Shown here in pieces: positions 37,601 through 45,091 of a DNA stretch of 64,000 nucleotides (its first letter is position 1; each line of letters starts with the position of its first letter). The stretch lies in contig NZ_VORX01000003.1 of the NCBI RefSeq assembly GCF_007997285.1, positions 372,001 through 436,000 of the forward strand. The letters are read 5' to 3'. The notes under the pieces were generated by a model. The model was given only the letters and a program-made list of their open reading frames with translations. It made no database searches and had not been told where the DNA came from. A program made the translations under genes and the position numbers. The DNA comes from Gelidibacter salicanalis (GTDB lineage Bacteria; Bacteroidota; Bacteroidia; Flavobacteriales; Flavobacteriaceae).

Positions 37601-38109
37601 AAGGAAAAGACGGTAAAGGCGAATCAGAACAAGGGGGTGCTGATGGTAAATCGGGTGAAGGGAAGGAGGATGGAGAAGGCTCCTCTGAAAGCTTAAATGG
37701 CGAGTTGTATCGTATTTATCAAGAGCAGCAAAAGCTACGTCAAGCCTTGGAAAATAAGCTGCAAGAACTTGGAAAAAATGCGCAAGGCGCTCAGTTATTA
37801 AAGCAAATGGAACAGGTGGAATCTGATTTGATCAATAAAGGGTTTACCAATCAAACTTTGCAGCGCATGATGAATTTACAGCACCAGTTGCTGAAGTTGG
37901 AAAATGCTACATTTTTACAAGGTGACGAGGAGAAGCGTGAGTCAAATACCAATCAGAAACAGTTTGATAATAGCACAAATAATCAGATCCCTAGGGCCAA
38001 AGAATATTTTAATACTACTGAGATATTAAATAGGCAAGCCTTACCTTTGCAGCAACTTTATAAGAAAAAGGTTCAAGACTATTTTAAAAAGGAGAATGAT
38101 CAGCTTTAA
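34681..38109 (+). CDS. Giant DUF4175-type membrane protein
   Basis: A 1142-residue envelope protein of unknown function. Two membrane helices near 23-45 and 55-75 and a third near 155-172 are followed by a long beta-rich region (about 190-480). Next comes a very long coiled coil rich in Q, K and E (about 495-780, with LKLQDKQLEELSKTQKEKEQ-type heptads), and then an acidic/glycine low-complexity region (about 905-1005, with GGEDGEDGEGSKGKDGKGE). The C-terminus returns to helical charged sequence. It matches the Bacteroidota family named DUF4175. It overlaps ybeY by 14 bp, so they are translationally coupled. Confidence 0.8.
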   Translation: MNHFKTIQRKLEQFIRRYYTNALLKGSILFFAIGLLYLLFTLVIEYILWLNPTARTILFWFFIVVEVSLFVRFILWPLSKLFKLQKGIHYDEASKIIGKHFPEVNDKLLNVLQLQRSSEQSELLLASIEQKSAELQPIPFKSAVNFRKNIRYLKYAAIPIAIIGVTLITGHFNWFSDSYERVVNYKTAYEPPAPFQFFVINENLQALEHKEFKLLVKTSGLLIPENAQIHYAGETYFLRQTAPGTFEYVFPQVKENLRFTLSANEVVSRSYQLHLMLVPTLVNFEMVLDYPSYTNRVDEVLKSTGNTTIPEGTFVTWKIKTRSTDQVVMYAYDTLSFEKKSANEFETSKQVFSKLDYSIATSNQGLKDYENLVYSIQVVKDGYPELNIKVERDSIDQQSLYFYGQASDDYGLSKLQLVYYDVENEDDKRTETIPINSSNFTEFISAFPNTLNLDEGVNYELYFQVFDNDAIHKYKSVISTVFSYRKLTQDEQVRKQLQEQSETIKNLDNSFEKLKLQDKQLEELSKTQKEKEQLNFSDKKKLENFIKRQQQQEEIMQNFNQRLKENLEDFQKENNEKDPFKEALKERLKDNETQLKKDEQLLKELEKLQDKIQKEELSEKLEQLAKQNKNKQKSLQQLLELTKRYYVAKKTEKLQRELEKLAKAQDELSKEDSKTNTKEKQGNLNEQFEEFQKEMEELQKENNALKKPMDVPQDPAAENEIKQDQQAASEQLEKKRESEQKNDQQDANQKQKDAQQKQRDASKKMKEMSAKLSQSMMGGGQEQLQEDTAMLRQILDNLVLFSFDQEDLMKQFKSIQINNNQYGKFLRKQSNLREHFEHIDDSLFALSLRQPKLSEQVNGKITEVFFNIDKSMAQLSENQLYPGVATQQYTITATNDLSSFLSDILDNMESQMNASQGEGSGEGQGKQGGGGGMQLPDIIMSQDELNKQMEQGLKKSEFGKSEGGEDGEDGEGSKGKDGKGESEQGGADGKSGEGKEDGEGSSESLNGELYRIYQEQQKLRQALENKLQELGKNAQGAQLLKQMEQVESDLINKGFTNQTLQRMMNLQHQLLKLENATFLQGDEEKRESNTNQKQFDNSTNNQIPRAKEYFNTTEILNRQALPLQQLYKKKVQDYFKKENDQL

Positions 38110-38506
38110 CTACGAAACAGAATTTCAATTAGAAAATGAACTTGCCTTGTCTGATTGGATTGCAGGTGCCATTACGAATGAAGGCTTTACTAAAGGTGAA
38201 ATCAACTATATTTTTTGTGATGATGCCTATCTTTTGGAATTGAATATTCAGTTTTTAGAGCATGATACCTTAACTGATATCATCAGTTTTGATTACACGA
38301 TGGGCAAACAAATTAACGGCGATGTGTATATCTCTATCGAGCGTGTTAAGGAGAATGCAGAGGAGTTTCAGGTCAGTTTTGATGATGAGCTCCACCGGGT
38401 GATGATTCACGGGGTACTTCATTATTGTGGCTATAAGGATAAGACGGAAGAAGAGGAGGCACAGATGCGCTCTAAGGAAAATTTCTACATGTCCCAATTG
38501 GGCTAA
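38096..38506 (+). CDS. ybeY: rRNA maturation RNase YbeY
   Basis: A 136-residue zinc-dependent single-strand endoribonuclease that matures 16S rRNA and takes part in ribosome quality control. The motif is HGVLHYCGYKDKTEEE near the C-terminus. The first two histidines are present but the third position of the classical HGxLHLxGYDH is lysine-aspartate, a form seen in Bacteroidota YbeY proteins as far as I know. The start overlaps the DUF4175 gene by 14 bp. A promoter-like element for mnmG follows. Confidence 0.9.
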   Translation: MISFNYETEFQLENELALSDWIAGAITNEGFTKGEINYIFCDDAYLLELNIQFLEHDTLTDIISFDYTMGKQINGDVYISIERVKENAEEFQVSFDDELHRVMIHGVLHYCGYKDKTEEEEAQMRSKENFYMSQLG

Positions 38507-38523
38507 GTTTCAGTAAATCAACG

Positions 38524-38531
38524 TATATTTG
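38524..38531 (+). promoter_or_regulatory. -7 element for mnmG
   Basis: TATATTTG matches TAnnTTTG and would give a leader of about 115 nt that includes the parS-like palindrome. Confidence 0.45.
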
Positions 38532-38610
38532 CAAACTTTTATTTTGACCTTTTTAATAAAGCCAGTAATTCGGGTTTCTGGATTTAAAGTTGATTTCAAA
38601 ATTAAAACGG

Positions 38611-38634
38611 TTAATGTTCCACGTGGAACATTAA
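38611..38634. promoter_or_regulatory. parS-like centromere site upstream of mnmG
   Basis: The core TGTTCCACGTGGAACA (38615-38630) is a perfect 16-bp palindrome, extended to 24 bp by TTAA on both sides. It matches known chromosomal parS sites (consensus TGTTTCACGTGAAACA; the CC/GG variant is used in Pseudomonas). It would bind ParB for origin segregation. No parAB genes are in the window. Confidence 0.8.
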
Positions 38635-38654
38635 GGAATTAAAATTTACAAACG

Positions 38655-40526
38655 ATGTTTGAAAACGAATATGATGTGATTGTTGTTGGTGGTGGCCATG
38701 CGGGTAGTGAAGCGGCGGCTGCTGCTGCCAATATGGGGAGTTCAACTCTGCTAATTACCATGAACCTTCAAAATATTGCGCAAATGTCCTGCAATCCTGC
38801 AATGGGTGGTATTGCTAAAGGACAGATTGTGCGTGAAATTGACGCGCTGGGAGGTTACAGTGGGATTGTGAGTGATACTTCGGCTATCCAGTTTAAAATG
38901 CTCAACAAATCAAAAGGTCCAGCTATGTGGAGTCCAAGGGTGCAAAGCGACCGGATGCGGTTTGCAGAAGACTGGAGGTTGATGTTGGAAGGCACACCTA
39001 ATCTCGATTTTTATCAAGACATGGTGTCCGGGCTACTTGTGGAAAAGGATCAGGTGGTTGGAGTTAAAACTTCCTTAGGATTGGAGATCAAAGCAAAAAC
39101 TGTAGTGTTGACCAATGGCACTTTTTTGAATGGTCTCATTCATATTGGTGATAAAAATTTTGGAGGAGGGAGAGCTGGCGAACGTGCTGCTACCGGAATT
39201 ACAGAACAATTGGTGCAGTTGGGTTTTGAATCGGGAAGAATGAAAACCGGAACTCCTCCAAGGGTGGATGGACGTTCTTTAGATTATTCTAAAATGGAGG
39301 TTCAGCCCGGGGATGAGGTGCCAGAGAAGTTTTCTTTTTCAGATGTCACTAAACCATTAACGCAGCAACGGGATTGTCATATGAGTTATACAAGTCCGTT
39401 AGTGCATGATTTATTGCGCGAAGGTTTTGATAGATCGCCAATGTTTAACGGTCGGATTCAAAGTACGGGGCCGAGATATTGTCCATCTATAGAGGATAAG
39501 ATCAATCGGTTTGCGACTAAAGAACGTCATCAGTTATTTGTAGAACCGGAAGGTTGGAATACGGTGGAGGTCTATGTGAATGGTTTCTCAACTTCTCTGC
39601 CCGAAGATGTCCAATTTAAAGCTTTACGTTCTGTAGTTGGTTTTGAAAAAGTCAAATTTTTCAGACCTGGTTACGCTATTGAATACGATTATTTTCCGCC
39701 AACACAATTAAAGCACACCTTAGAGACAAAGTTGGTGAAAGGATTGTTTTTTGCAGGTCAGATTAACGGTACAACAGGGTATGAAGAAGCTGCTTCGCAA
39801 GGTTTAATGGCTGGTATTAATGCAACATTACAAGTACAGGAAAAAGATGAATTTATCTTGAAACGCAATGAAGCCTATATTGGGGTTTTGGTAGATGATC
39901 TTATTACAAAAGGTACGGAAGAGCCGTATCGTATGTTTACCTCGCGTGCAGAGTATAGAACATTATTGCGCCAAGATAATGCCGATTTGCGACTGACGCC
40001 TAAAGGTTATGAGCTCGGTTTGGTTGGAGAGAAGCGTTTGCAGCGTATGGAAGAAAAGCACTCCAAAGCGACAAATTTTGTAGAATTTTTTAAGAACACT
40101 AGTGTGACGTCTGAGGCTATTAATCCTATTTTGGAAGCCAATGATTCTGCAGCCGTAAATCAATCCGGCAAGTTGTTCAAGATCTTTGCGCGTCCAAATA
40201 TTTCTATGGACGACATGCGGAAAATTGATAGCGTAGAAGCTTATATAAAAGAAGAGGATTTAGATAAAGAAATTCTGGAACAGACCGAAATACAAGTCAA
40301 ATATTCAGGGTATATAGATAAAGAAAAGAACAATGCAGATAAACTAAATCGTCTGGAAGATTTAAAAATCCCTGTTGATTTTGATTATTCACAATTGAAG
40401 TCAATGAGTATTGAAGCGCGTCAAAAATTAGAAAAGATTCAGCCAAGAACCATCTCTCAAGCGTCTCGGGTGAGTGGTGTTTCGCCAAGTGACGTTTCTG
40501 TATTATTGGTCTATATGGGTCGCTAA
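38655..40526 (+). CDS. mnmG: tRNA uridine-5-carboxymethylaminomethyl modification enzyme
   Basis: A 623-residue FAD- and NADH-dependent enzyme that works with MnmE to place the cmnm5 group on the wobble uridine of certain tRNAs. The dinucleotide-binding motif GGGHAGSE is at residues 12-19, and the conserved CNPAMGGIAKGQIVREIDALGG, GTPPRVDGRS and INGTTGYEEAASQGLMAG segments are all readable. The C-terminus ends in ISQASRVSGVSPSDVSVLLVYMGR, the expected helical tail. It is flanked by two parS-like palindromes, recalling the origin-proximal position of gidA in many bacteria. Confidence 0.97.
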   Translation: MFENEYDVIVVGGGHAGSEAAAAAANMGSSTLLITMNLQNIAQMSCNPAMGGIAKGQIVREIDALGGYSGIVSDTSAIQFKMLNKSKGPAMWSPRVQSDRMRFAEDWRLMLEGTPNLDFYQDMVSGLLVEKDQVVGVKTSLGLEIKAKTVVLTNGTFLNGLIHIGDKNFGGGRAGERAATGITEQLVQLGFESGRMKTGTPPRVDGRSLDYSKMEVQPGDEVPEKFSFSDVTKPLTQQRDCHMSYTSPLVHDLLREGFDRSPMFNGRIQSTGPRYCPSIEDKINRFATKERHQLFVEPEGWNTVEVYVNGFSTSLPEDVQFKALRSVVGFEKVKFFRPGYAIEYDYFPPTQLKHTLETKLVKGLFFAGQINGTTGYEEAASQGLMAGINATLQVQEKDEFILKRNEAYIGVLVDDLITKGTEEPYRMFTSRAEYRTLLRQDNADLRLTPKGYELGLVGEKRLQRMEEKHSKATNFVEFFKNTSVTSEAINPILEANDSAAVNQSGKLFKIFARPNISMDDMRKIDSVEAYIKEEDLDKEILEQTEIQVKYSGYIDKEKNNADKLNRLEDLKIPVDFDYSQLKSMSIEARQKLEKIQPRTISQASRVSGVSPSDVSVLLVYMGR

Positions 40527-40545
40527 AATTCAAATCAAAGCATGA

Positions 40546-40561
40546 TGTTCCACGTGGAACG
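40546..40561. promoter_or_regulatory. Second parS-like site downstream of mnmG
   Basis: TGTTCCACGTGGAACG matches the upstream site at 15 of 16 positions, with a perfect 14-bp palindrome core. It begins 20 bp after the mnmG stop codon. Confidence 0.75.
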
Positions 40562-40759
40562 TGTTTATTGTTTTTTAAATTATGAGACGTCATCGCACTG
40601 TTTTTGATTTTTATTGAGATTTAGATAATGTCAGATTTTTAGAGAATTGCCTAAACCTCGGGATGTTTTTTATTTACTTTTTCGGCACTGTTGACTTGTC
40701 GATTCTTAACAGATATATCGTTTTGTAAAATAATCGAGGTATTCTGATTGGTAAAGAAG

Positions 40760-41710
40760 ATGGCTCTTATTTGGAAAAATTCGCCTGTCAGATACAATGA
40801 ATTTCTTACTTTCGCTTACTTCAGCAATTACAACAGTTATAAGGTGGCACATTTAAATCAGAACAACGTCTATATTAAAGTGAAAGACCATTCCGTTTCC
40901 GGTGAGGAATTTGACTTGATCCTGAATGATCGCTTGGAAATGCTCGAAACATATCCAAGACCTTCTGAAGCAAAATTGCCCGGATATTATCAGAGTGAAG
41001 ATTATATTTCGCATACGGATGCCAAACGAAATTTGTTTGAACAGGTCTACCATTTCATTAAGGGTATTGCTTTAAAGCGTAAGTTAAAACTCATCAATTC
41101 TATCACTCAGAACTCCAAAAAAATATTGGATGTAGGATGTGGCACTGGCGATTTTTTACAAGTTGCTGCTAACGATGGCTGGAACATTTTTGGAATTGAA
41201 CCTAATGCGCAAGCACGAGAGATTGCGAATAGAAAAACGAATAATAAAGTGTTTTCCACCGATATTATTCAGGAGTTGGAGATAGGAAGTTTTGATATAA
41301 TTACGCTATGGCATGTCTTGGAGCATTTGCCCGATCTTGAACAACAATTAGCACGCTATGCTTCTTTATTGAAAGCCAACGGAACTTTAATTATTGCGGT
41401 GCCCAATTATAAAAGTTACGACGCGCAAATCTATCAAGAATTTTGGGCGGCTTATGACACGCCAAGACATCTTTGGCATTTCAGTCAAAAAGCAATAAAA
41501 AAACTTGGGGCAGGAGCGGGAATGAATGTTGTTAAAATTCTTCCAATGAAATTTGACGCTTTTTATGTTAGTTTGCTTTCTGAAAAATATAAAACAGGCA
41601 AAATGAATTACTTTATAGGTTTTTGGAACGGATGGCGTTCAAATCTGAAAGCAACTTCAAATGGCGAGTATTCCTCCTTAATCTACGTTTTAAAGAAGGC
41701 TAAAAATTGA
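40760..41710 (+). CDS. Class I SAM-dependent methyltransferase
   Basis: A cytoplasmic methyltransferase with the motif I sequence ILDVGCGTGDF near the middle and the post-motif pattern FDIITLWHVLEHLPDLEQQL, then a C-terminal region with WAAYDTPRHLWHF. It resembles the UbiG-like or PhcB-like methyltransferases common in Bacteroidota; substrate unknown. The start is uncertain. ATG 40760 lies in a stretch that looks untranslated, and the conserved part begins near YIKVKDHSVSGEEFDL, so a GTG at 40844 or later is possible. Confidence 0.85.
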   Translation: MALIWKNSPVRYNEFLTFAYFSNYNSYKVAHLNQNNVYIKVKDHSVSGEEFDLILNDRLEMLETYPRPSEAKLPGYYQSEDYISHTDAKRNLFEQVYHFIKGIALKRKLKLINSITQNSKKILDVGCGTGDFLQVAANDGWNIFGIEPNAQAREIANRKTNNKVFSTDIIQELEIGSFDIITLWHVLEHLPDLEQQLARYASLLKANGTLIIAVPNYKSYDAQIYQEFWAAYDTPRHLWHFSQKAIKKLGAGAGMNVVKILPMKFDAFYVSLLSEKYKTGKMNYFIGFWNGWRSNLKATSNGEYSSLIYVLKKAKN

Positions 41711-41867
41711 TTAGAAGCGTTTATAGGCGATTTCAAGGTTCTGTAAAGGAATAATCCTTCCAAATTCACGAAACCCCATTAAACGCGCTCTAGTAAAGTC
41801 ATTTTTGATTGATTTTTTAAATAGCAATTAAATCTTCTATTTAAATTTCCAATACAATATATTTTTA

Positions 41868-41896
41868 TTGATTTCCCGCTGACTTTGTTACATTTG
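41868..41896 (+). promoter_or_regulatory. Full -33/-7 promoter for the OmpH-like gene
   Basis: TTG at 41868-41870, an 18-bp spacer, then TACATTTG at 41889-41896, an exact fit to the Bacteroidota promoter (TTG-N17-20-TAnnTTTG). The ATG is 26 bp after the -7 element. Confidence 0.65.
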
Positions 41897-41922
41897 CACA
41901 AAATTTATAATATACTTAAAAA

Positions 41923-42438
41923 ATGAAAAAAGGTTTTATCGCTCTATTAACTTTAGTGGTGTTGTCATCATGTCAAGAGCAAACAAAAATTGGATTTGTG
42001 GATAACAGCAAATTGATTAATGACTATCAACAGAAAAAAGATATCGAAGCTAAGTTTCAAGTTGAAATAGATGCTTTCAATAAAAAAGTTGACAGTATTG
42101 GTCAATCGTTCCAAGCGCAAGCGGCAGAGATGCAGGAACAAGATCCTAAAATGGTTCAAAAAAGCTCTCAAGAAAAATATCAAGCTTTGGCACAACAATA
42201 CCAACGTTTCCAACAGCAGTTCCAAATGGAGGAGCAACAAATTCAATCTAAAAGCCAAGCACAAATAGATACCCTAATAAAAAATGTTAGAACGTTTGTA
42301 AAATCATATGGCGAAAAGAATGGTTACTCTTACATTTTAGGTAGTAATGAAGCAGGAAGTGTAATGTATGGTGATGACAGTAATGACCTAACTAAAGAAA
42401 TCCTTGAAGCATTAAACGCTGAAGGCAAAAAGAACTAA
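41923..42438 (+). CDS. OmpH/Skp-family lipoprotein chaperone
   Basis: A 171-residue periplasmic protein with a lipobox (VLSSC, Cys17). It continues with KIGFVDNSKLINDYQQKKDIEAKFQ, which is the Skp start, followed by a long glutamine-rich coiled coil (about 40-120) and a C-terminal IKNVRTFVKSYGEKNGYSYIL strand and helix. Skp-type proteins chaperone outer-membrane proteins; here the lipid anchor suggests membrane attachment. A consensus promoter and a terminator flank it, so it is monocistronic. Confidence 0.88.
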   Translation: MKKGFIALLTLVVLSSCQEQTKIGFVDNSKLINDYQQKKDIEAKFQVEIDAFNKKVDSIGQSFQAQAAEMQEQDPKMVQKSSQEKYQALAQQYQRFQQQFQMEEQQIQSKSQAQIDTLIKNVRTFVKSYGEKNGYSYILGSNEAGSVMYGDDSNDLTKEILEALNAEGKKN

Positions 42439-42463
42439 GAATTCAGTTCTTGCAAAATATATT

Positions 42464-42490
42464 AAAAGCCAGTTTTTAACTGGCTTTTTT
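42464..42490. terminator. Bidirectional terminator
   Basis: AAAAGCCAGTT pairs with AACTGGCTTTT around TTT, with T's and A's on either side. It overlaps the holB stop codon on the minus strand and serves both convergent genes. Confidence 0.85.
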
Positions 42491-43630
42491 ATGTAGTAAT
42501 CTTGTGAGTTTTATCGATAAATCGGTTAACACGATTTTAGAGTTTCCGTTGCGCTCAATGTGATAAATGGCATCTTCCAGCTCAGTGCTAATGTCCATAA
42601 TATTGCCTTCATGAATGAACGGCGCAAAATTTTCCAGTTTAAAATTCTTCGCTTTTGTTTCTATAAATACTAAAGCTTCCGCGTTGTAGTTCATCATCAG
42701 CGCTTGCCTGAAAAAGTCGAGGCAGTAATGCAGAAATTGTTTCTGTGTTTCACGGCCTGTTTTGGCAATTTGTTCACTCCAACTGATCAAATCGTGAATG
42801 GCTGTTTTATTACCCTTTGCTTTAAATGCACTGCGGATCCAAAAGATAAACCACTCTTCAAATTGGAGATCTTCAGAATCATGGTAAACTAAATCACACG
42901 CTTTGTTGTAATTGCCGTTGGATTGATGGGCAATCTTGGTAGCTGTCGCCTCATCCAGTTGGTAATTGCGTTGCAAGGCCTCAATAATGACGGCTTCAGC
43001 CAACGGCGGAAAGTGTAGCACTTGACATCTAGACCTGATGGTATTGATAATTTGGGCTTCGTCTTCCGCTATCAAAATAAAGACTGTTTTTGCCGGCGGT
43101 TCCTCTATTAATTTTAAAAGCTTATTAGCAGCCGAGGTATTCATCTTCTCGGCCATCCAGATTAGCATGATTTTATAGCCGCCTTCATACGATTTTAGAG
43201 ACAACGCCTTAACAATATTTAAAGCTTCATCCACGCCAATCTGACCTTGTTTATTTTCGACGCCTAATAAACGATACCAATCAAAAAGATTTCCGTAAGG
43301 TTGCTCTTTCAACAGCTTACGCCACTCTTCCATAAAATGATTGGAAACTGGGTGTTTTTTTACCTTATCGGTGGTGGCTACCGGAAACGCAAAATGTAAA
43401 TCAGGATGCCCGAAATTTTTAAATTTAAGGTTGCAACTCGCATTGCCGCCGCTGTTTTCTGATTGCGTATTGCCGCAAAGAATATATTGTGCGTAGGCAA
43501 TAGCCATGGCTAAAGTGCCTGAACCTTCCGGCCCAACAAACAACTGCGCATGTGGGATGCGTCCGTTATCCACACTTTGGGTCAAATGGTTTTTTAGATG
43601 TTCTTGTCCTAATACAGTACTGAATTGCAT
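42476..43630 (-). CDS. holB: DNA polymerase III subunit delta'
   Basis: A 384-residue clamp-loader subunit. The N-terminal GQEHLKNHLTQS and GPEGSGTLA (33-41) mark the AAA+ region. The P-loop lacks the usual lysine, as in delta' subunits that do not hydrolyse ATP. Cysteines near 52-68 fit a zinc module, and RSRCQVLHFP gives the SRC motif. It is convergent with the OmpH-like gene, with the terminator overlapping its stop codon. Its upstream region is shared with the divergent pgk promoter. Confidence 0.9.
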   Translation of the reverse strand: MQFSTVLGQEHLKNHLTQSVDNGRIPHAQLFVGPEGSGTLAMAIAYAQYILCGNTQSENSGGNASCNLKFKNFGHPDLHFAFPVATTDKVKKHPVSNHFMEEWRKLLKEQPYGNLFDWYRLLGVENKQGQIGVDEALNIVKALSLKSYEGGYKIMLIWMAEKMNTSAANKLLKLIEEPPAKTVFILIAEDEAQIINTIRSRCQVLHFPPLAEAVIIEALQRNYQLDEATATKIAHQSNGNYNKACDLVYHDSEDLQFEEWFIFWIRSAFKAKGNKTAIHDLISWSEQIAKTGRETQKQFLHYCLDFFRQALMMNYNAEALVFIETKAKNFKLENFAPFIHEGNIMDISTELEDAIYHIERNGNSKIVLTDLSIKLTRLLHKKAS

Positions 43631-43716
43631 GGCACAAAACTATGTATTTTTTTTCATTAACACTGTCAGAATTCCAATTCCTAAAAAAATGCGTTTTTTA
43701 TCGTTTTAGAAATGGT

Positions 43717-43724
43717 TACATTTG
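43717..43724 (+). promoter_or_regulatory. -7 element for pgk
   Basis: TACATTTG matches TAnnTTTG and ends 26 bp before the pgk ATG. Confidence 0.5.
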
Positions 43725-43750
43725 TTACTATTTTATAAAAAGAAACACCA

Positions 43751-44938
43751 ATGAAAACCTTAAACGACTTCAATTTTAAAGATAAAAAAGCGCTTGTTAG
43801 AGTAGATTTTAATGTGCCTTTAGACGATGAAAATAATGTGACAGATGACACGAGAATTGCCGCTGCAAAACCTACCATAATTAAAATATTGGAAGATGGT
43901 GGCAGTTGTATTTTGATGTCGCACTTAGGACGTCCCAAAGGAGTTCAAGAAGAATTTTCCTTGCAACATATTCTAAAGGATGTAGAAAACTTGATTGGGG
44001 TAGAAGCCATCTTTGTTTCGGACTGTGTCGGCGAAGCGGCTAAAACTGCAGCAGATAATTTAGAACCAGGTCAAATCCTGTTATTGGAAAATTTAAGGTT
44101 CTATAATGAAGAAGAGGCAGGCGATAAAGATTTTGCTGAAAAGTTATCCAAATTGGGAGATATTTATGTGAATGATGCCTTCGGTACAGCACATAGAGCT
44201 CACGCTTCTACTGCGGTAATTGCGGATTTTTTTCCTGAGAAGAAATGTTTCGGCTATTTGCTGGAACAGGAAATTGAAAGTATAAAAAAAGTAATGGAAA
44301 CTGGTGAAAAACCGGTATTAGCAATCCTTGGTGGCGCTAAGGTGTCTTCAAAAATTACCATTATTGAAAATATTTTGGATAAGGTGGATCATTTGATCAT
44401 TGGAGGCGGTATGACCTTTACGTTTGTGAAAGCCCAAGGCGGTTCTATTGGCGATTCGATTTGTGAGGATGACAAAATGGAATTGGCATTGGAAATATTG
44501 AAGAAAGCCAAAGAAAAGAATGTGAAGATCCATATTCCTGTAGATGTGGTTGCGGCAGATGCGTTTAGCAATGATGCCAACACCCAAATAGTGAATGTAA
44601 AGGAAATTCCTGACGGATGGCAAGGTTTGGATGCCGGTCCTGAAACAATCAAAATATTTCATGAGGTTGTTCTTCAATGTAAAACCATCTTATGGAACGG
44701 ACCTCTGGGCGTTTTTGAAATGGAAAACTTTGCCAAAGGCACCATTGAGCTCGGTAATTCTATTGCAGAAGCTACTAAGAAAGGCGCCTTTTCTCTTGTA
44801 GGTGGAGGCGATTCAGTTGCTGCCGTGAAACAATTTGGTTTTGAGGATAAAGTGAGCTACGTCAGTACTGGCGGTGGTGCGATGCTTGAAAGTTTGGAAG
44901 GAAAAACACTTCCCGGAATTGCTGCCATATTAGAATAG
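43751..44938 (+). CDS. pgk: Phosphoglycerate kinase
   Basis: A 395-residue glycolytic enzyme that transfers phosphate from 1,3-bisphosphoglycerate to ADP. The N-terminal [20 protein letters not shown] substrate motif, [22 protein letters not shown] and the C-terminal GGGDSVAAV are intact. Length is normal. It has its own -7 element and is followed by a long hairpin sequence before the next gene. Confidence 0.97.
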   Translation: MKTLNDFNFKDKKALVRVDFNVPLDDENNVTDDTRIAAAKPTIIKILEDGGSCILMSHLGRPKGVQEEFSLQHILKDVENLIGVEAIFVSDCVGEAAKTAADNLEPGQILLLENLRFYNEEEAGDKDFAEKLSKLGDIYVNDAFGTAHRAHASTAVIADFFPEKKCFGYLLEQEIESIKKVMETGEKPVLAILGGAKVSSKITIIENILDKVDHLIIGGGMTFTFVKAQGGSIGDSICEDDKMELALEILKKAKEKNVKIHIPVDVVAADAFSNDANTQIVNVKEIPDGWQGLDAGPETIKIFHEVVLQCKTILWNGPLGVFEMENFAKGTIELGNSIAEATKKGAFSLVGGGDSVAAVKQFGFEDKVSYVSTGGGAMLESLEGKTLPGIAAILE

Positions 44939-44949
44939 CCACATAGCTA

Positions 44950-45037
44950 TTAAAATGACGGAATAGACAACACGTAGGATAAGTTCGACGAAACGCATTC
45001 AATTGTGTTAAATTGTTGTTTTATCCCGTCATTTTAA
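44950..45037. repeat. Long imperfect hairpin between pgk and the lytic transglycosylase gene
   Basis: TTAAAATGACGG at 44950 pairs with CCGTCATTTTAA ending at 45037, and pairing continues through about 23 positions with only a few mismatches, around a loop of about 40 nt. It could be a terminator with a large loop, a small structured RNA or a remnant of a miniature inverted-repeat element. No coding frame lies within. Confidence 0.6.
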
Positions 45038-45091
45038 ATATTATTGTACGATTTTAATCTATAAATCGTTGATTATTAAAATATCATACTA

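Noticed and set aside
37561-37689. Low-complexity GGTGAAGATGG-type repetition as a tandem repeat or CRISPR-like array
   Set aside because: It encodes the acidic glycine tract of the DUF4175 protein and has no constant repeat-spacer pattern.
43566-43574. Perfect DnaA box in holB
   Set aside because: Coding sequence on the minus strand and an isolated match; likely chance.
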